This document shows, in pieces, positions 45,786-54,439 of a DNA stretch of 64,000 nucleotides; the first letter of the stretch is position 1; every line of letters starts with the position of its first letter. A program made the position numbers and the translations under genes. The notes under the pieces are model-generated. The model ran no database searches. It was not told where the DNA came from and saw only the letters and a list, made by a program, of their open reading frames with translations. The DNA is from Phaeobacter sp. A36a-5a. Lineage in GTDB: Bacteria > Pseudomonadota > Alphaproteobacteria > Rhodobacterales > Rhodobacteraceae. The stretch covers positions 1 to 64,000 of the forward strand of contig NZ_JBBLYU010000004.1 of the NCBI RefSeq assembly GCF_037911135.1, read 5' to 3'.

Positions 45786-46379
45786 CCAATCGCCACGCGC
45801 CCGGATCGCGCTTGAGCTGATATTGACCATCGGCACATTCACAAAACACCAGGCCGGGGCCTCGGCATGGGCCAGCAGACGGCTCTGCCCACCTTTCAGC
45901 CGATACGGTGCATAAAGCCGCGCGGCAGGCGACAGCCGCGCCGAGATCCGCTCACCCGGTCGCGCCAGCACTCCGACGGGTACGGTGTCCAGAATCTGCC
46001 GCCAGTCTTTCCAGCGGTGGAAATCGGCCAGATTATCCGCCCCCATCAACCAGACAAAGCGCACGCCGGGATGGCGCTGCCGCAGCAGGCGCAGCGTCTC
46101 GGCCGTGTAGCAGGTGCCGACATCGGCCTCGATCCCGCTGATCTGCACACGCGGATGGTCCATCAACGTCCGCGCGGCGGCAATCCGGCGGTCAAGCGGC
46201 GCTGGCGGGTGCGCCTTAAGCGGATTGCCGGGCGACACCAGCCAGACCAGCTGATCCAGCCCAAAGCGTTTGAGCGCTGCCAGCGAGATGGCACGATGCC
46301 CCTGATGCGGCGGATCAAAGGACCCGCCCAGAAGGCCAACAGTGGTGCCGGGCGGAATATGGGGCAAGCGGTGCATCAT
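45765..46379 (-). CDS. nadD: Nicotinate-nucleotide adenylyltransferase
   Basis: 204 residues. [14 protein letters not shown] is the nucleotidyltransferase HxGH motif and [11 protein letters not shown] the ISSTxIR motif; [18 protein letters not shown] is also typical. It adenylates NaMN to NaAD in NAD synthesis, the step before NadE, which is encoded at the right edge of this window. ATG at 46379 (MMHRLPH) lies just after AAGGCAGGC. Upstream in-frame ATGs exist at 46397 and 46415. The usual neighbours rsfS and rlmH are absent. Confidence 0.93.
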   Translation of the reverse strand: MMHRLPHIPPGTTVGLLGGSFDPPHQGHRAISLAALKRFGLDQLVWLVSPGNPLKAHPPAPLDRRIAAARTLMDHPRVQISGIEADVGTCYTAETLRLLRQRHPGVRFVWLMGADNLADFHRWKDWRQILDTVPVGVLARPGERISARLSPAARLYAPYRLKGGQSRLLAHAEAPAWCFVNVPMVNISSSAIRARGDWSATQPR

Positions 46380-46589
46380 GCCTGCCTTGATGCACATAGT
46401 TGCAAGAGAGATCAATCAGCTGTTGCAGGCTCTGGTTGCGAAACTGTGAAAGCCGCCCCGCCAGTCTTTGCGATCACGGCGGCAGGCGTGCACGCCCCGC
46501 GCCCCCGCCCCTGCATCCCGCATTGCCCCCGCCTTTCCCATCCGCTATCACACCAGCCAGCAAATTCCCCCCTTACACGGAGCTGTCTC

Positions 46590-48245
46590 ATGGCTGCCTA
46601 TCAATACGTCTACCACATGCAGGGGGTCTCCAAGACCTACCCCGGTGGCAAGAAATGCTTTGAAAACATCCACCTGTCCTTTCTCCCCGGTGTGAAAATC
46701 GGTGTTGTCGGCGTCAACGGCGCCGGTAAATCAACGCTGATGAAGATCATGGCCGGGCTCGATACCGATTTCACCGGTGAGGCCTGGGCCGCCGAGGGCG
46801 CCAAGGTTGGCTATCTACCGCAGGAGCCGAAGCTGGACGAAAGCCTGACCGTGCGTGAAAACGTCATGCTGGGCGTCGCCGGGAAAAAGGCCATTCTTGA
46901 TCGCTACAATGAGCTGGCGATGAACTACTCGGACGAGACCGCCGAGGAAATGGCCGAGCTGCAGGACAAGATCGACGCCGAGAACCTCTGGGATCTGGAC
47001 AGCCAGATCGACGTCTCGATGGAGGCGCTGCGCTGCCCGCCGGATGATGCCGAAATCGCCAACCTGTCTGGTGGTGAGCGCCGTCGCGTGGCGCTCTGCA
47101 AGCTGCTGCTTGAAGCACCCGACATGCTGCTCCTCGACGAACCGACCAACCACCTTGATGCGGAAACCATCGCCTGGCTGCAACAGCATCTGATCGACTA
47201 CAAGGGCACCATCCTCTGCGTCACCCACGACCGTTATTTCCTGGATGACATCACCGGCTGGATCCTCGAGCTGGACCGGGGCCGCGGCATCCCCTACGAG
47301 GGCAATTATTCCAGCTGGCTGGAACAGAAGGCCAAACGTCTGGAGCAGGAAGCGCGCGAAGACAAATCCAAGCAGAAGACGCTGGAGCGCGAACTGGAAT
47401 GGATGCGTCAGGGCGCCAAGGCGCGTCAGGCCAAATCCAAGGCCCGGATCAACGCCTATAACGATCTGGCCAGCCAGTCCGAGCGCGAGAAACTGACCCG
47501 CGCCCAGATCGTCATCCCCAACGGCCCGCGTCTGGGGTCCAAGGTGATCGAGGTCTCGGGCATCTCCAAACATTACGGCGACAAGCAGCTGGTGGAGAAC
47601 CTGTCCTTTGACCTGCCCCCCGGCGGCATCGTCGGCGTGATCGGCCCCAACGGTGCGGGTAAATCGACCCTGTTCCGGATGCTGACCGGCCAGGAACAGC
47701 CCGATGAGGGCAGCGTCAGCTATGGCGATACCGTGAAACTGTCCTACGTCGACCAGTCGCGCGACGATCTGAACGACAATGACACCGTCTGGGAAGCCAT
47801 CTCCGGCGGCGCCGAGATCATCGAGCTGGGCGACGCGCAGGTCAACTCCCGCGCCTATTGCTCGTCGTTCAACTTCAAAGGCGGCGACCAGCAGAAGAAA
47901 CTGTCGCTGCTGTCGGGCGGCGAGCGCAACCGGGTCCATATGGCGCGGCTGCTGAAAGAGGGCGGCAACGTGCTGCTGCTTGACGAACCGACCAACGATC
48001 TGGACGTCGAAACCCTGCGCGCGCTGGAAGACGCACTGGTCGATTTCGCCGGCTGCGCCGTGGTCATCTCGCACGACCGTTTCTTCCTCGACCGGATCTG
48101 TACGCATATTCTGGCCTTTGAGGGCGACGCCCATGTGGAGTGGTTCGAGGGCAACTTCGAGGACTACGAAGAAGACAAGAAACGCCGCCTGGGCCCCGAC
48201 GCGCTGGAGCCCAAGCGTCTGAAGCACAAGAAGTTCGTGCGATAA
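46590..48245 (+). CDS. ettA: Energy-dependent translational throttle protein EttA
   Basis: 551 residues, ABC-F with two complete NBDs: GVNGAGKST, LSGGERRRVAL and LLLLDEPTNHLD; then GPNGAGKST, LSGGERNRVHM and LLLLDEPTNDLD. The opening YQYVYHMQGVSKTYPGGKKC and the ending DALEPKRLKHKKFVR are characteristic of EttA. It binds the ribosomal E site and gates the first peptide bond according to ATP/ADP ratio. ATG at 46590. It ends in a strong terminator. Confidence 0.97.
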   Translation: MAAYQYVYHMQGVSKTYPGGKKCFENIHLSFLPGVKIGVVGVNGAGKSTLMKIMAGLDTDFTGEAWAAEGAKVGYLPQEPKLDESLTVRENVMLGVAGKKAILDRYNELAMNYSDETAEEMAELQDKIDAENLWDLDSQIDVSMEALRCPPDDAEIANLSGGERRRVALCKLLLEAPDMLLLDEPTNHLDAETIAWLQQHLIDYKGTILCVTHDRYFLDDITGWILELDRGRGIPYEGNYSSWLEQKAKRLEQEAREDKSKQKTLERELEWMRQGAKARQAKSKARINAYNDLASQSEREKLTRAQIVIPNGPRLGSKVIEVSGISKHYGDKQLVENLSFDLPPGGIVGVIGPNGAGKSTLFRMLTGQEQPDEGSVSYGDTVKLSYVDQSRDDLNDNDTVWEAISGGAEIIELGDAQVNSRAYCSSFNFKGGDQQKKLSLLSGGERNRVHMARLLKEGGNVLLLDEPTNDLDVETLRALEDALVDFAGCAVVISHDRFFLDRICTHILAFEGDAHVEWFEGNFEDYEEDKKRRLGPDALEPKRLKHKKFVR

Positions 48246-48250
48246 GTGTG

Positions 48251-48291
48251 CTTCAGGGGGTGATGCGATACCAGCTCACCCCCTGAAGTCT
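48251..48291 (+). terminator. Terminator of ettA
   Basis: CTTCAGGGGGTGA (48251-48263) pairs perfectly with TCACCCCCTGAAG (48276-48288), loop of 12, followed by TCTTC. Confidence 0.8.
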
Positions 48292-48508
48292 TCAAATCAC
48301 TCCTTCCCAAAAAGGCTTATTCGGCGTCGTCCTCTTAATAGAGGCCGGCGTCCCCTCTTATCCGGCTTTCCAGGTCGTCGTGTTCCCTTTGTCGGAACCA
48401 ACCCGTTCCCACAGCCGCCATGACCCCGGCATAATTTGAACAAAATTAACCCTATTCTGAGATTTGCCGGGGCCTGTGCCCGTCGGCGAACCACAGAAGG
48501 GTGAGAGC

Positions 48509-48760
48509 ATGGCAGGAATCGGGATCTTGGTAGGCGTCATTGGCGGGCTGAATGCGGCCGTATTGGGCTATACGCTGATCGGCCTGTCCTTCGGCATGAG
48601 CCTGCTGCTCTATCCGCTGTTCGGAGTGCCCTCGGCGATGCTGGCGATCCTGCTGCTGTGGACGCAGAAGGCCGCCCGCAATATGCTGGCGGACAAGGCC
48701 GGGGACAAGCGGGCGCACGGAGCACATCAGGGGCTGTCGGCGAAACCCGCGCGGGCCTGA
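48509..48760 (+). CDS. Small two-helix membrane protein, copy 1 of a tandem family
   Basis: 83 residues. Two membrane helices (GIGILVGVIGGLNAAVLGYT and SLLLYPLFGVPSAMLAILLL) and a basic cytoplasmic tail (QKAARNMLADKAGDKRAHG). The order MAxIGIxxG, Y-T-L, SLLLYP, then a second helix matches the copy at 49375 and more weakly that at 48945. AGAAGGGTGAGAGC precedes ATG 48509. No known family is recognised. Confidence 0.75.
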   Translation: MAGIGILVGVIGGLNAAVLGYTLIGLSFGMSLLLYPLFGVPSAMLAILLLWTQKAARNMLADKAGDKRAHGAHQGLSAKPARA

Positions 48761-48944
48761 TTTCCGCCGCAGCCGACCACTCCACGGGTCAAATCCGTGC
48801 GATATGCGCACCAGAACAGCCCGTCGCGGCCATAATGCCAGAATAAGCTGCAACACATACCAATATACTCACCATCTGACCGTAAGACATATTGATTGCA
48901 TCGCCTGTTTCAGGGCAATTTCCCCTCAGTTGAGTGAGGGTGTT

Positions 48945-49160
48945 ATGGCTTGGTTGGCGATGTTGACGAGTACCGGTGTGACGATGATGGTCACGGTGAT
49001 ATACTATGTGGCGTACAACCTGCCCATCTGGGGGCTTCTTCTGCTCTATAGTGGCATCAGCAGCCTGCTTGGCGTCGGCCTCACCGTGGCGCTGGTTCTA
49101 AAAAGCGGCGGCTTCCCGCGCAAACGCCCAGAGCAAAATTCGCAGGATACATCAATTTGA
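48945..49160 (+). CDS. Small two-helix membrane protein, copy 2
   Basis: 71 residues: MAWLAMLTSTGVTMMVTVIY, then LPIWGLLLLYSGISSLLGVG and a short basic tail. It shares with its neighbours the MAW start, the Y-x-x-x-x-LP hinge and the LLLY centre. GAGGG lies six to seven bases before ATG 48945. Function unknown. Confidence 0.7.
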   Translation: MAWLAMLTSTGVTMMVTVIYYVAYNLPIWGLLLLYSGISSLLGVGLTVALVLKSGGFPRKRPEQNSQDTSI

Positions 49161-49374
49161 TACCTTCCACACACGCAGCGAAGATCGCGCATCCAACTGA
49201 TATTTTCAATTGAAATCAGAGTATTACACATAATTCAGCAGATCTCATCACCTGCGCCAACCCCGATGTTAACCAAATTTAAAGACAATTTGAGCTATCT
49301 TGCTCGAACACAGAGAGTTGCACTCTGCCTGAAAAATTGTAGATTAAATGCGACTCAACCTAAGAGGTATAAAC

Positions 49375-49593
49375 ATGGCATGGATCGGGATCATTGTCGG
49401 TACTTTTGCAGGGATTTTCTCTGCGGTCGCCGCCTATACCCTCTATGCGCTGCCACTTTGGTATAGTTTGCTGCTCTACCCTACCGTTGGCACAACCGCC
49501 GCCATTGTGACCATGCTTGCAATGCTGCATCTGCCGCCGGGTCTGCGCCCGATGATGCCGCCGGACGGGGATGAAACCCACCGCATGGCCTGA
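49375..49593 (+). CDS. Small two-helix membrane protein, copy 3
   Basis: 72 residues: MAWIGIIVGTFAGIFSAVAA, YTLYALPLWYSLLLYPTVGT and a Pro/Met-rich tail. Closest to copy 1 (MAxIGIxVG...YTL...SLLLYP). GAGG lies eight bases before ATG 49375, and the 210 bases upstream are AT-rich, so it probably has its own promoter. Function unknown. Confidence 0.75.
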   Translation: MAWIGIIVGTFAGIFSAVAAYTLYALPLWYSLLLYPTVGTTAAIVTMLAMLHLPPGLRPMMPPDGDETHRMA

Positions 49594-49669
49594 GCCGACC
49601 GCAGGACCTGAGCCAACCGCAGGGCCAAAGCCCCCTTATCCGCGTTTCGATATCAGCCGAGCCTCCGGC

Positions 49670-50095
49670 TCATCCCTTCGCCCAGCTCACGATCTGGCCT
49701 GCGCGCAGGGCGCCTGCCTGCCGTTTCTGTTCCTTGCCGCGCACAAAGCGGACAAGTGTCGGGATCCCTTTGATCCGGTAGCGTGCGCCGGTGGACTGAT
49801 GGGTCTGGGTGTTCAGCTTGACCAGCCGCACCTGCCCCTGCAGCGTTTTTGCCGCCTTGGCATAATCCGGGGCCATCATCTTGCAAGGACCACACCAGGG
49901 CGCCCAGAAATCCACCACCAGCGGCAGGTCATCCTGCGCGGCGGCCTTTTGCAGGGTCGCCGGGTCGACATCGACGGGCGTCGAAGGGATCAGCGCAGCC
50001 CCGCAGGTGCCGCATTTGGGGCCGGCGGCCAGACGGTCCTCGGGCACGCGGTTCAGCTGGGCACAGCTGAGGCAGGTCAGGGTCTTGGCACCCAT
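49670..50095 (-). CDS. trxC: Thioredoxin 2
   Basis: 141 residues. An N-terminal zinc domain with two CxxC pairs (CLSCAQLNRVPEDRLA, then KCGTCG) precedes a thioredoxin domain with active site WAPWCGPCK and the cis-Pro loop IKGIPTLVRF. This is TrxC, a redox-stress disulphide reductase. AAGGAGAG lies nine bases before ATG 50095. It stands alone, downstream of the outer-membrane barrel gene on the same strand. Confidence 0.96.
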   Translation of the reverse strand: MGAKTLTCLSCAQLNRVPEDRLAAGPKCGTCGAALIPSTPVDVDPATLQKAAAQDDLPLVVDFWAPWCGPCKMMAPDYAKAAKTLQGQVRLVKLNTQTHQSTGARYRIKGIPTLVRFVRGKEQKRQAGALRAGQIVSWAKG

Positions 50096-50210
50096 GGGGC
50101 AATCTCTCCTTCGCATCACTGACCGCCGAGGCGGCGTGGCGCCTGTATTCAGGCCAGATATACTGGCCAGAGGCGGCAGGACAAGCCCTGCCCGCGCTGG
50201 TGCCCACCCG

Positions 50211-51452
50211 CTAGAAGGTGAGCTTGGCGCCCAGAATGACGCTATGCGAGCGCACGCTGGCATCGCCTGTGCGCCGGGGCAGGATCAGCGGCACAAAGCC
50301 ATCGTTGAACAGGTATTCCGCCCCCAGCGTGACATTCGGGGCCAGCGCAACCTCCATCCCGAGGATGATCTGCGACATCGACTCCCATTCGGTGCCGGAG
50401 GCGCCTTGCCGCCCGTGGCTGGCGGAGAGTGAATAGACCGCCGGACGTCCCAGCACCTCCCCCCGGTAGCGCCCCTGAAGCGTCAGCGCGCTGACCTTAT
50501 GGTCGGTGGCAGGCCAGCGGTCGGTGGTTTGGGTGAATTCGGCCATGACGTCAAACCGCTCTCCGCTGAGGGTGGCGTGGACATCCCACGCCCCGTTCCA
50601 GCCCCGGTCGATGCCGCTTCCGGGGGGATGATGGGCAATGGTGCTGTCGTAGATCGTGCCGCGCAGAAAACCGGCCCCCAGTTTCAGCCCCATACCATTG
50701 GCCAGCGGAATGCGATGGGAGGCGTTCAGCGCGTAATTGGTGTAGTGATCATCGTTCTTCGGGCTGCTGATCACCCGGTTGCCCCGGTGGTTGCGAATGA
50801 TCGACAGCGCCAGTTCGGTACGCTCGGTGATATAACCGATCTCGATCAGCGGATCCTTGGTCTGGGCCCAGAAGTAATGGCTGTTATGGGTATGGGTGAA
50901 GGGCGCATAGCTGGCAAAATTGCCGAAATTCACCGTCTTGCGCCCAACCGCCAGATAAAAGGGCGAGCGGTCCAGATCACCAACCGCCAGCCAGGCCTTG
51001 CGCAGCTGGATGTCGTTCTGGCCGGGATATTCGACCTCGGTATATTCGCCCTGCACAACCGCTGTCAGCAGCGGGGTGGTGGCGGTCGCGATCAGCGAGA
51101 TATCATTGATCACACCATAGGTATCGGTGGTGCCGCTGGTGTGGGTCGGCGGCAGCCGCGACAGGATCGGAAATTTGCCGGGCGTATTGGTGTTCTCATA
51201 GATCACCGTGCCTAAGAAGCGCCCGCCAAAGGTGATCCGATTGACCCCGAGCTGCCCCGATTGCCGCGCGCGCAGGGCAATGGCGACCTTGTTGGTCACA
51301 TCTTCCTGACGGTCCAGCATCCGTTCTGAATAACGCAGTGAGGTGGCGAGAAACCCCGCATCTTCCTGAGCCTCAACCCGGTCCGCAGCCGCGAGGCCGA
51401 CAGCCATAATCAGCGCGGTCACTGCCGCGCGCCCCCCAAATGAAACAGTCAC
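50211..51452 (-). CDS. Outer-membrane beta-barrel protein, porin-like
   Basis: 413 residues. Signal sequence (AAVTALIMAVGLAAADRVEAQ), then alternating amphipathic strands (LGVNRITFGGRFLGTVIYEN, NDIQLRKAWLAVGDLDRSPF, LAVGRKTVNFGNFASY, WESMSQIILGMEVALAPNVT) ending LGAKLTF with the terminal phenylalanine of outer-membrane proteins. The GRKTVNFGNF and AWLAVGDL elements recall the LbtU-type siderophore porins, but I am not certain. The start is GTG at 51452, eight bases after GGAG. A 20-bp palindrome lies 235 bases upstream in the divergent gap to the L,D-transpeptidase. Confidence 0.75.
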   Translation of the reverse strand: MTVSFGGRAAVTALIMAVGLAAADRVEAQEDAGFLATSLRYSERMLDRQEDVTNKVAIALRARQSGQLGVNRITFGGRFLGTVIYENTNTPGKFPILSRLPPTHTSGTTDTYGVINDISLIATATTPLLTAVVQGEYTEVEYPGQNDIQLRKAWLAVGDLDRSPFYLAVGRKTVNFGNFASYAPFTHTHNSHYFWAQTKDPLIEIGYITERTELALSIIRNHRGNRVISSPKNDDHYTNYALNASHRIPLANGMGLKLGAGFLRGTIYDSTIAHHPPGSGIDRGWNGAWDVHATLSGERFDVMAEFTQTTDRWPATDHKVSALTLQGRYRGEVLGRPAVYSLSASHGRQGASGTEWESMSQIILGMEVALAPNVTLGAEYLFNDGFVPLILPRRTGDASVRSHSVILGAKLTF

Positions 51453-51864
51453 AATGGTTACTCCAGTATACCCCCGACAAACCGCCAGACGGGCTGTAAA
51501 CAGCCACCGGCCGGTTTCGGACGGGATCGCAGACCTGAAACGCAGAAGCCGAGAAATAGCTCCTGTCCGGGCCTGAGACCTCCGGCAGAGCTGCCCCCGC
51601 AGCCGTGCCGACATGACGCCCTCAAACCAGAAACCCGCCGGAAATGACGGTGGATCAGAAACGCGATCCGATCACAGGATATCACAGCTTCGTGATATCA
51701 CGAAGCCTGATTTGCCAATGTCCTATGGCCCATCAGGGCATCACGCTGTTGCACCAACGTCGCGCCGTCTGCCCGCAACGGCGGCCGTGCGGGCGCCGCT
51801 ATTGACCGGATTGTTCGCGCACCGCAGACTGATGGCATCTGTTCCAAAACCGAAAGAGCCACGC
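51453..51864. promoter_or_regulatory. Divergent intergenic region with a palindromic operator candidate
   Basis: About 410 bases between two divergent envelope genes. The only distinctive element is the 20-bp palindrome at 51687-51706 together with a nearby GATATCAC half at 51678-51685. Confidence 0.5.
51687..51706. promoter_or_regulatory. 20-bp perfect palindrome, candidate operator
   Basis: GCTTCGTGATATCACGAAGC, no mismatch and no spacer. GATATCAC recurs 16 bases to the left. Likely a repressor site for one or both divergent genes. Confidence 0.5.
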
Positions 51865-52416
51865 ATGTTGTCACGCCGCGCCTTTCTGGCCAGCTCCGCC
51901 GCCGCCTCTCTCTGGCCTCAGATCGGGTCAGCCGAAACGGCCTTTGACCCCACTCCGCAGGAGGTCCGCATCAAGAAGCAATTCGCCCCCGGGCAAATTC
52001 TGGTGCTGCCGCGATCCTATTACCTTTATTACGTGACAGAGCCGCGCCGGGCGCGCCGCTATGGCGTTGGCGTCGGGCGAGCCGGTCTTGAATTCACCGG
52101 CACCGCCGTCATCCAGGCCAAGAAAGAATGGCCAACCTGGCGCCCGACGGACGAGATGATCGAACGCGATCCGCGCAGCTATGCCCGCTTTGTCGATAAT
52201 AAATACATCCAGCCCGGTGGCACTGATAACCCGCTGGGCGCGCGCGCGCTCTACCTGTTTCAGAACGGCATCGACACCTATTTCCGCATTCACGGCACCA
52301 ATCAGCCGCAAACGATCGGCCATTCCGTCTCCAACGGCTGCATCCGCATGACGAACGAGCATATCGTCGACCTCTACGAACGGGTGCCCTTGGGAACCGT
52401 GGTGACGGTGCTCTGA
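51865..52416 (+). CDS. L,D-transpeptidase (YkuD domain)
   Basis: 183 residues: twin-arginine-like signal (LSRRAFLASSAAASLWPQIG), then the ErfK/YbiS/YkuD domain with HGTNQPQTIGHSVSNGCIRM, where the His and the Cys of SNGCIRM are catalytic. It would form 3-3 cross-links or attach lipoprotein to peptidoglycan in the periplasm. ATG at 51865 follows AAAGAGCCACGC. Divergent to the outer-membrane barrel gene. Confidence 0.93.
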   Translation: MLSRRAFLASSAAASLWPQIGSAETAFDPTPQEVRIKKQFAPGQILVLPRSYYLYYVTEPRRARRYGVGVGRAGLEFTGTAVIQAKKEWPTWRPTDEMIERDPRSYARFVDNKYIQPGGTDNPLGARALYLFQNGIDTYFRIHGTNQPQTIGHSVSNGCIRMTNEHIVDLYERVPLGTVVTVL

Positions 52417-52711
52417 TCAGGACCAGACCAAGGTGGCAGCGCGTGATCTGGTGGCGCATCGGCGCCAGCTTGCCTGTCCGGGTGCCAAGCCCCGCCGATG
52501 GCCATCCACAGCGCCTCTGGCAGCGCCAAACTGACAGGCACCCCCCGCTATAACACTTGCACCGAGAGGACATTGGCGACAAGATCGTTCCCGCAAGGTT
52601 ACGCAGAACTCATCGCTGTCCTAGGAGGCTCGGTCATGAATACGCAATGACATTGCCGGGCTGTCGCATGTCGCGGACAGGGATTTAGAGTAAGACTGGG
52701 AGAAGAAGACG
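52417..52711. other. Long upstream region of the cold-shock gene
   Basis: About 300 bases with no ordinary gene; it probably holds the promoter and the long 5-prime leader usual for cold-shock genes. A four-residue frame with an ideal ribosome site lies at 52636. Confidence 0.5.
52636..52650 (+). CDS. Candidate minimal upstream ORF (MNTQ)
   Basis: ATG AAT ACG CAA TGA, preceded by AGGAGG at a spacing of seven. The perfect ribosome site on a four-codon frame 60 bases before the cold-shock start suggests a ribosome-loading or regulatory element rather than a product. Confidence 0.35.
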   Translation: MNTQ

Positions 52712-52918
52712 ATGGCCACAGGCACCGTCAAATGGTTCAACACCACCAAAGGTTACGGTTTCATTGCACCCGATGCGGGTGGCAGCGATGTGTTCGTACA
52801 TATTTCCGCCGTTGAGCGGTCGGGGCTGACCGGCCTCGCGGACAACCAGAAAGTGACCTATGAGCTGCAACCGGGCCGTGACGGCCGCGAGTCTGCGGTG
52901 AATATCGAGCTGGCCTAA
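52712..52918 (+). CDS. Cold-shock protein, CspA family
   Basis: 68 residues, a single OB-fold with RNP1 KGYGFI and RNP2 VFVHI and the start TGTVKWFNTTKGYGFI. It binds single-stranded RNA/DNA and melts secondary structure. GGGAGAAGAAGACG precedes the ATG. A terminator follows directly. Expression may depend on cold or growth phase through the long leader. Confidence 0.97.
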   Translation: MATGTVKWFNTTKGYGFIAPDAGGSDVFVHISAVERSGLTGLADNQKVTYELQPGRDGRESAVNIELA

Positions 52919-52945
52919 CCCGCCTACCCGAAGAAGATCAGCTGT

Positions 52946-52973
52946 CGGCCCCCTTTCGGGGCCGTCTTTTGTT
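52946..52973 (+). terminator. Terminator of the cold-shock gene
   Basis: CGGCCCC-CTTTC-GGGGCCG followed by TCTTTTGTT. Confidence 0.9.
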
Positions 52974-53029
52974 GTGGTGCCCAGTCATCTGCCGCAGCAC
53001 CTCTGCGGTCATCCCGTGGCGGCCCCGCG

Positions 53030-53671
53030 TCAGCGGTCCACCTTGGCCACCAGATCCAGCACCTTCGGGCCGATGGCCGCCACATTCAGCGCCACGCCTT
53101 TTGCGTTGGGATGAATGCCGTCCTCCTGTAGATACGGCCCCGCCGCCTGCGGATCATTGCCGGTTGCCGCGCGGATCCCGGCAAGGCTGTCGTCATGCAG
53201 CAGCGCGCCATAGTCGCGCGCCAGCTCGGGGAAGATTGCGTCGAATTCTGCCTTGAAGTCGGCGCCATAGTTGCCCGGCGCCGCGATACCAACCAACAGC
53301 ACCGGCACCGCATTGGCCTTGGCGACCTCCAGAATACGGACGAGATTGGCGCGGCTCTCAGCCGGGGCGATCCCGCGCAGCAGGTCATTGCCGCCCAATG
53401 CGACGATCAGCGCATCCGGCCCGTCGGCCAGCGTCCAGTCGATCCGCGCCGCGCCACCCGCCGTGGTATCGCCGGAGACACCGGCATTGATCAGGCGCAC
53501 CTCAGCCCCCTGTTCCCCCAGCCAGCGCTGCAGCTGCGGCACCCAGCCCTGCCCCTGCGGCAGCCCGTAGCCCTGCACCAGACTGTCCCCCAAAGCCGCC
53601 ACCCGAACCGGATCGGCCTGCGCAACTGCGGCAGTTAATATAAAAATCAATCCGGCCATTATCTTGCGCAT
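53030..53671 (-). CDS. tesA: SGNH-family arylesterase / lysophospholipase (TesA-like)
   Basis: 213 residues: Sec signal (KIMAGLIFILTAAVAQADP), block I ALGDSLVQGYGLP (catalytic Ser), block III GGNDLLRG, and the C-terminal DGIHPNAKG with catalytic Asp and His. A periplasmic esterase/thioesterase. Starts at ATG 53671; the frame is open far upstream. It is divergent to ybbA-ybbP with a 51-base gap, the same arrangement as tesA-ybbA-ybbP in E. coli. Confidence 0.93.
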   Translation of the reverse strand: MRKIMAGLIFILTAAVAQADPVRVAALGDSLVQGYGLPQGQGWVPQLQRWLGEQGAEVRLINAGVSGDTTAGGAARIDWTLADGPDALIVALGGNDLLRGIAPAESRANLVRILEVAKANAVPVLLVGIAAPGNYGADFKAEFDAIFPELARDYGALLHDDSLAGIRAATGNDPQAAGPYLQEDGIHPNAKGVALNVAAIGPKVLDLVAKVDR

Positions 53672-53722
53672 TGGTAGAAAGGCTCCATATCGAGAGTGAT
53701 CCCAAAACAGGCGCGACGTCAC

Positions 53723-54439
53723 ATGCAGTCCAGCACGATCCCCCAGTCCGACCCTATCCTGAACCTCCAGCATGCGTCTTTGTCGCTGGTTGGCAATACC
53801 GGACCTGTCGAAATCCTGCATGACATCTCGCTTGCGGTCGAAAGCGGCGAGACGCTGGGCCTGATTGGTCCCTCCGGGTCGGGCAAATCCTCGCTGCTGA
53901 TGGTGATGGGCGGTCTGGAACAGGCAACCGGCGGCACCGTCTCGGCGCTGGGGCAGGACCTGACCGCGATGGATGAGGATGCGCTGGCGCGGTTTCGCCG
54001 CGACAATATGGGTGTCGTGTTCCAGAGCTTTCACCTGATCCCCACCATGACGGCGCTCGAAAATGTCGCCACCCCGCTGGAGCTGGCCGGGCACAGGGAT
54101 GCCTTTGACCGCGCGCAGGCCGAACTGGAGGCCGTGGGGCTCGGCCATCGTGCCGGTCACTTCCCGGCGCAGATGTCAGGCGGTGAACAACAGCGTGTGG
54201 CACTGGCACGCGCCCTGGTGACCCGCCCGCGGATCCTGCTGGCGGATGAGCCGACGGGCAATCTGGACGCCACCAACGGCGATGCGATCATGGACCTGCT
54301 GTTTGACCTGCGCGACCGCTATGGCGCGACGCTGATCATGGTCACCCATGCGCCGGAACTGGCGGCGCGCTGTGACCGGGTGATCCGGCTGCGCGATGGC
54401 CGTCTCGACCTTGCCGCCGCGCGCGAGGCCGCTGAATGA
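53723..54439 (+). CDS. ybbA: ABC transporter ATP-binding protein, YbbA-like
   Basis: 238 residues, LolD/MacB-type ATPase: Walker [11 protein letters not shown]-loop [18 protein letters not shown], signature [15 protein letters not shown], Walker [13 protein letters not shown]. It powers the YbbP permease encoded next with a four-base overlap (ATGA). ATG at 53723. The pair is thought to act as a mechanotransmission or lipid/peptide extraction system at the outer leaflet; function is poorly known. Confidence 0.94.
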   Translation: MQSSTIPQSDPILNLQHASLSLVGNTGPVEILHDISLAVESGETLGLIGPSGSGKSSLLMVMGGLEQATGGTVSALGQDLTAMDEDALARFRRDNMGVVFQSFHLIPTMTALENVATPLELAGHRDAFDRAQAELEAVGLGHRAGHFPAQMSGGEQQRVALARALVTRPRILLADEPTGNLDATNGDAIMDLLFDLRDRYGATLIMVTHAPELAARCDRVIRLRDGRLDLAAAREAAE

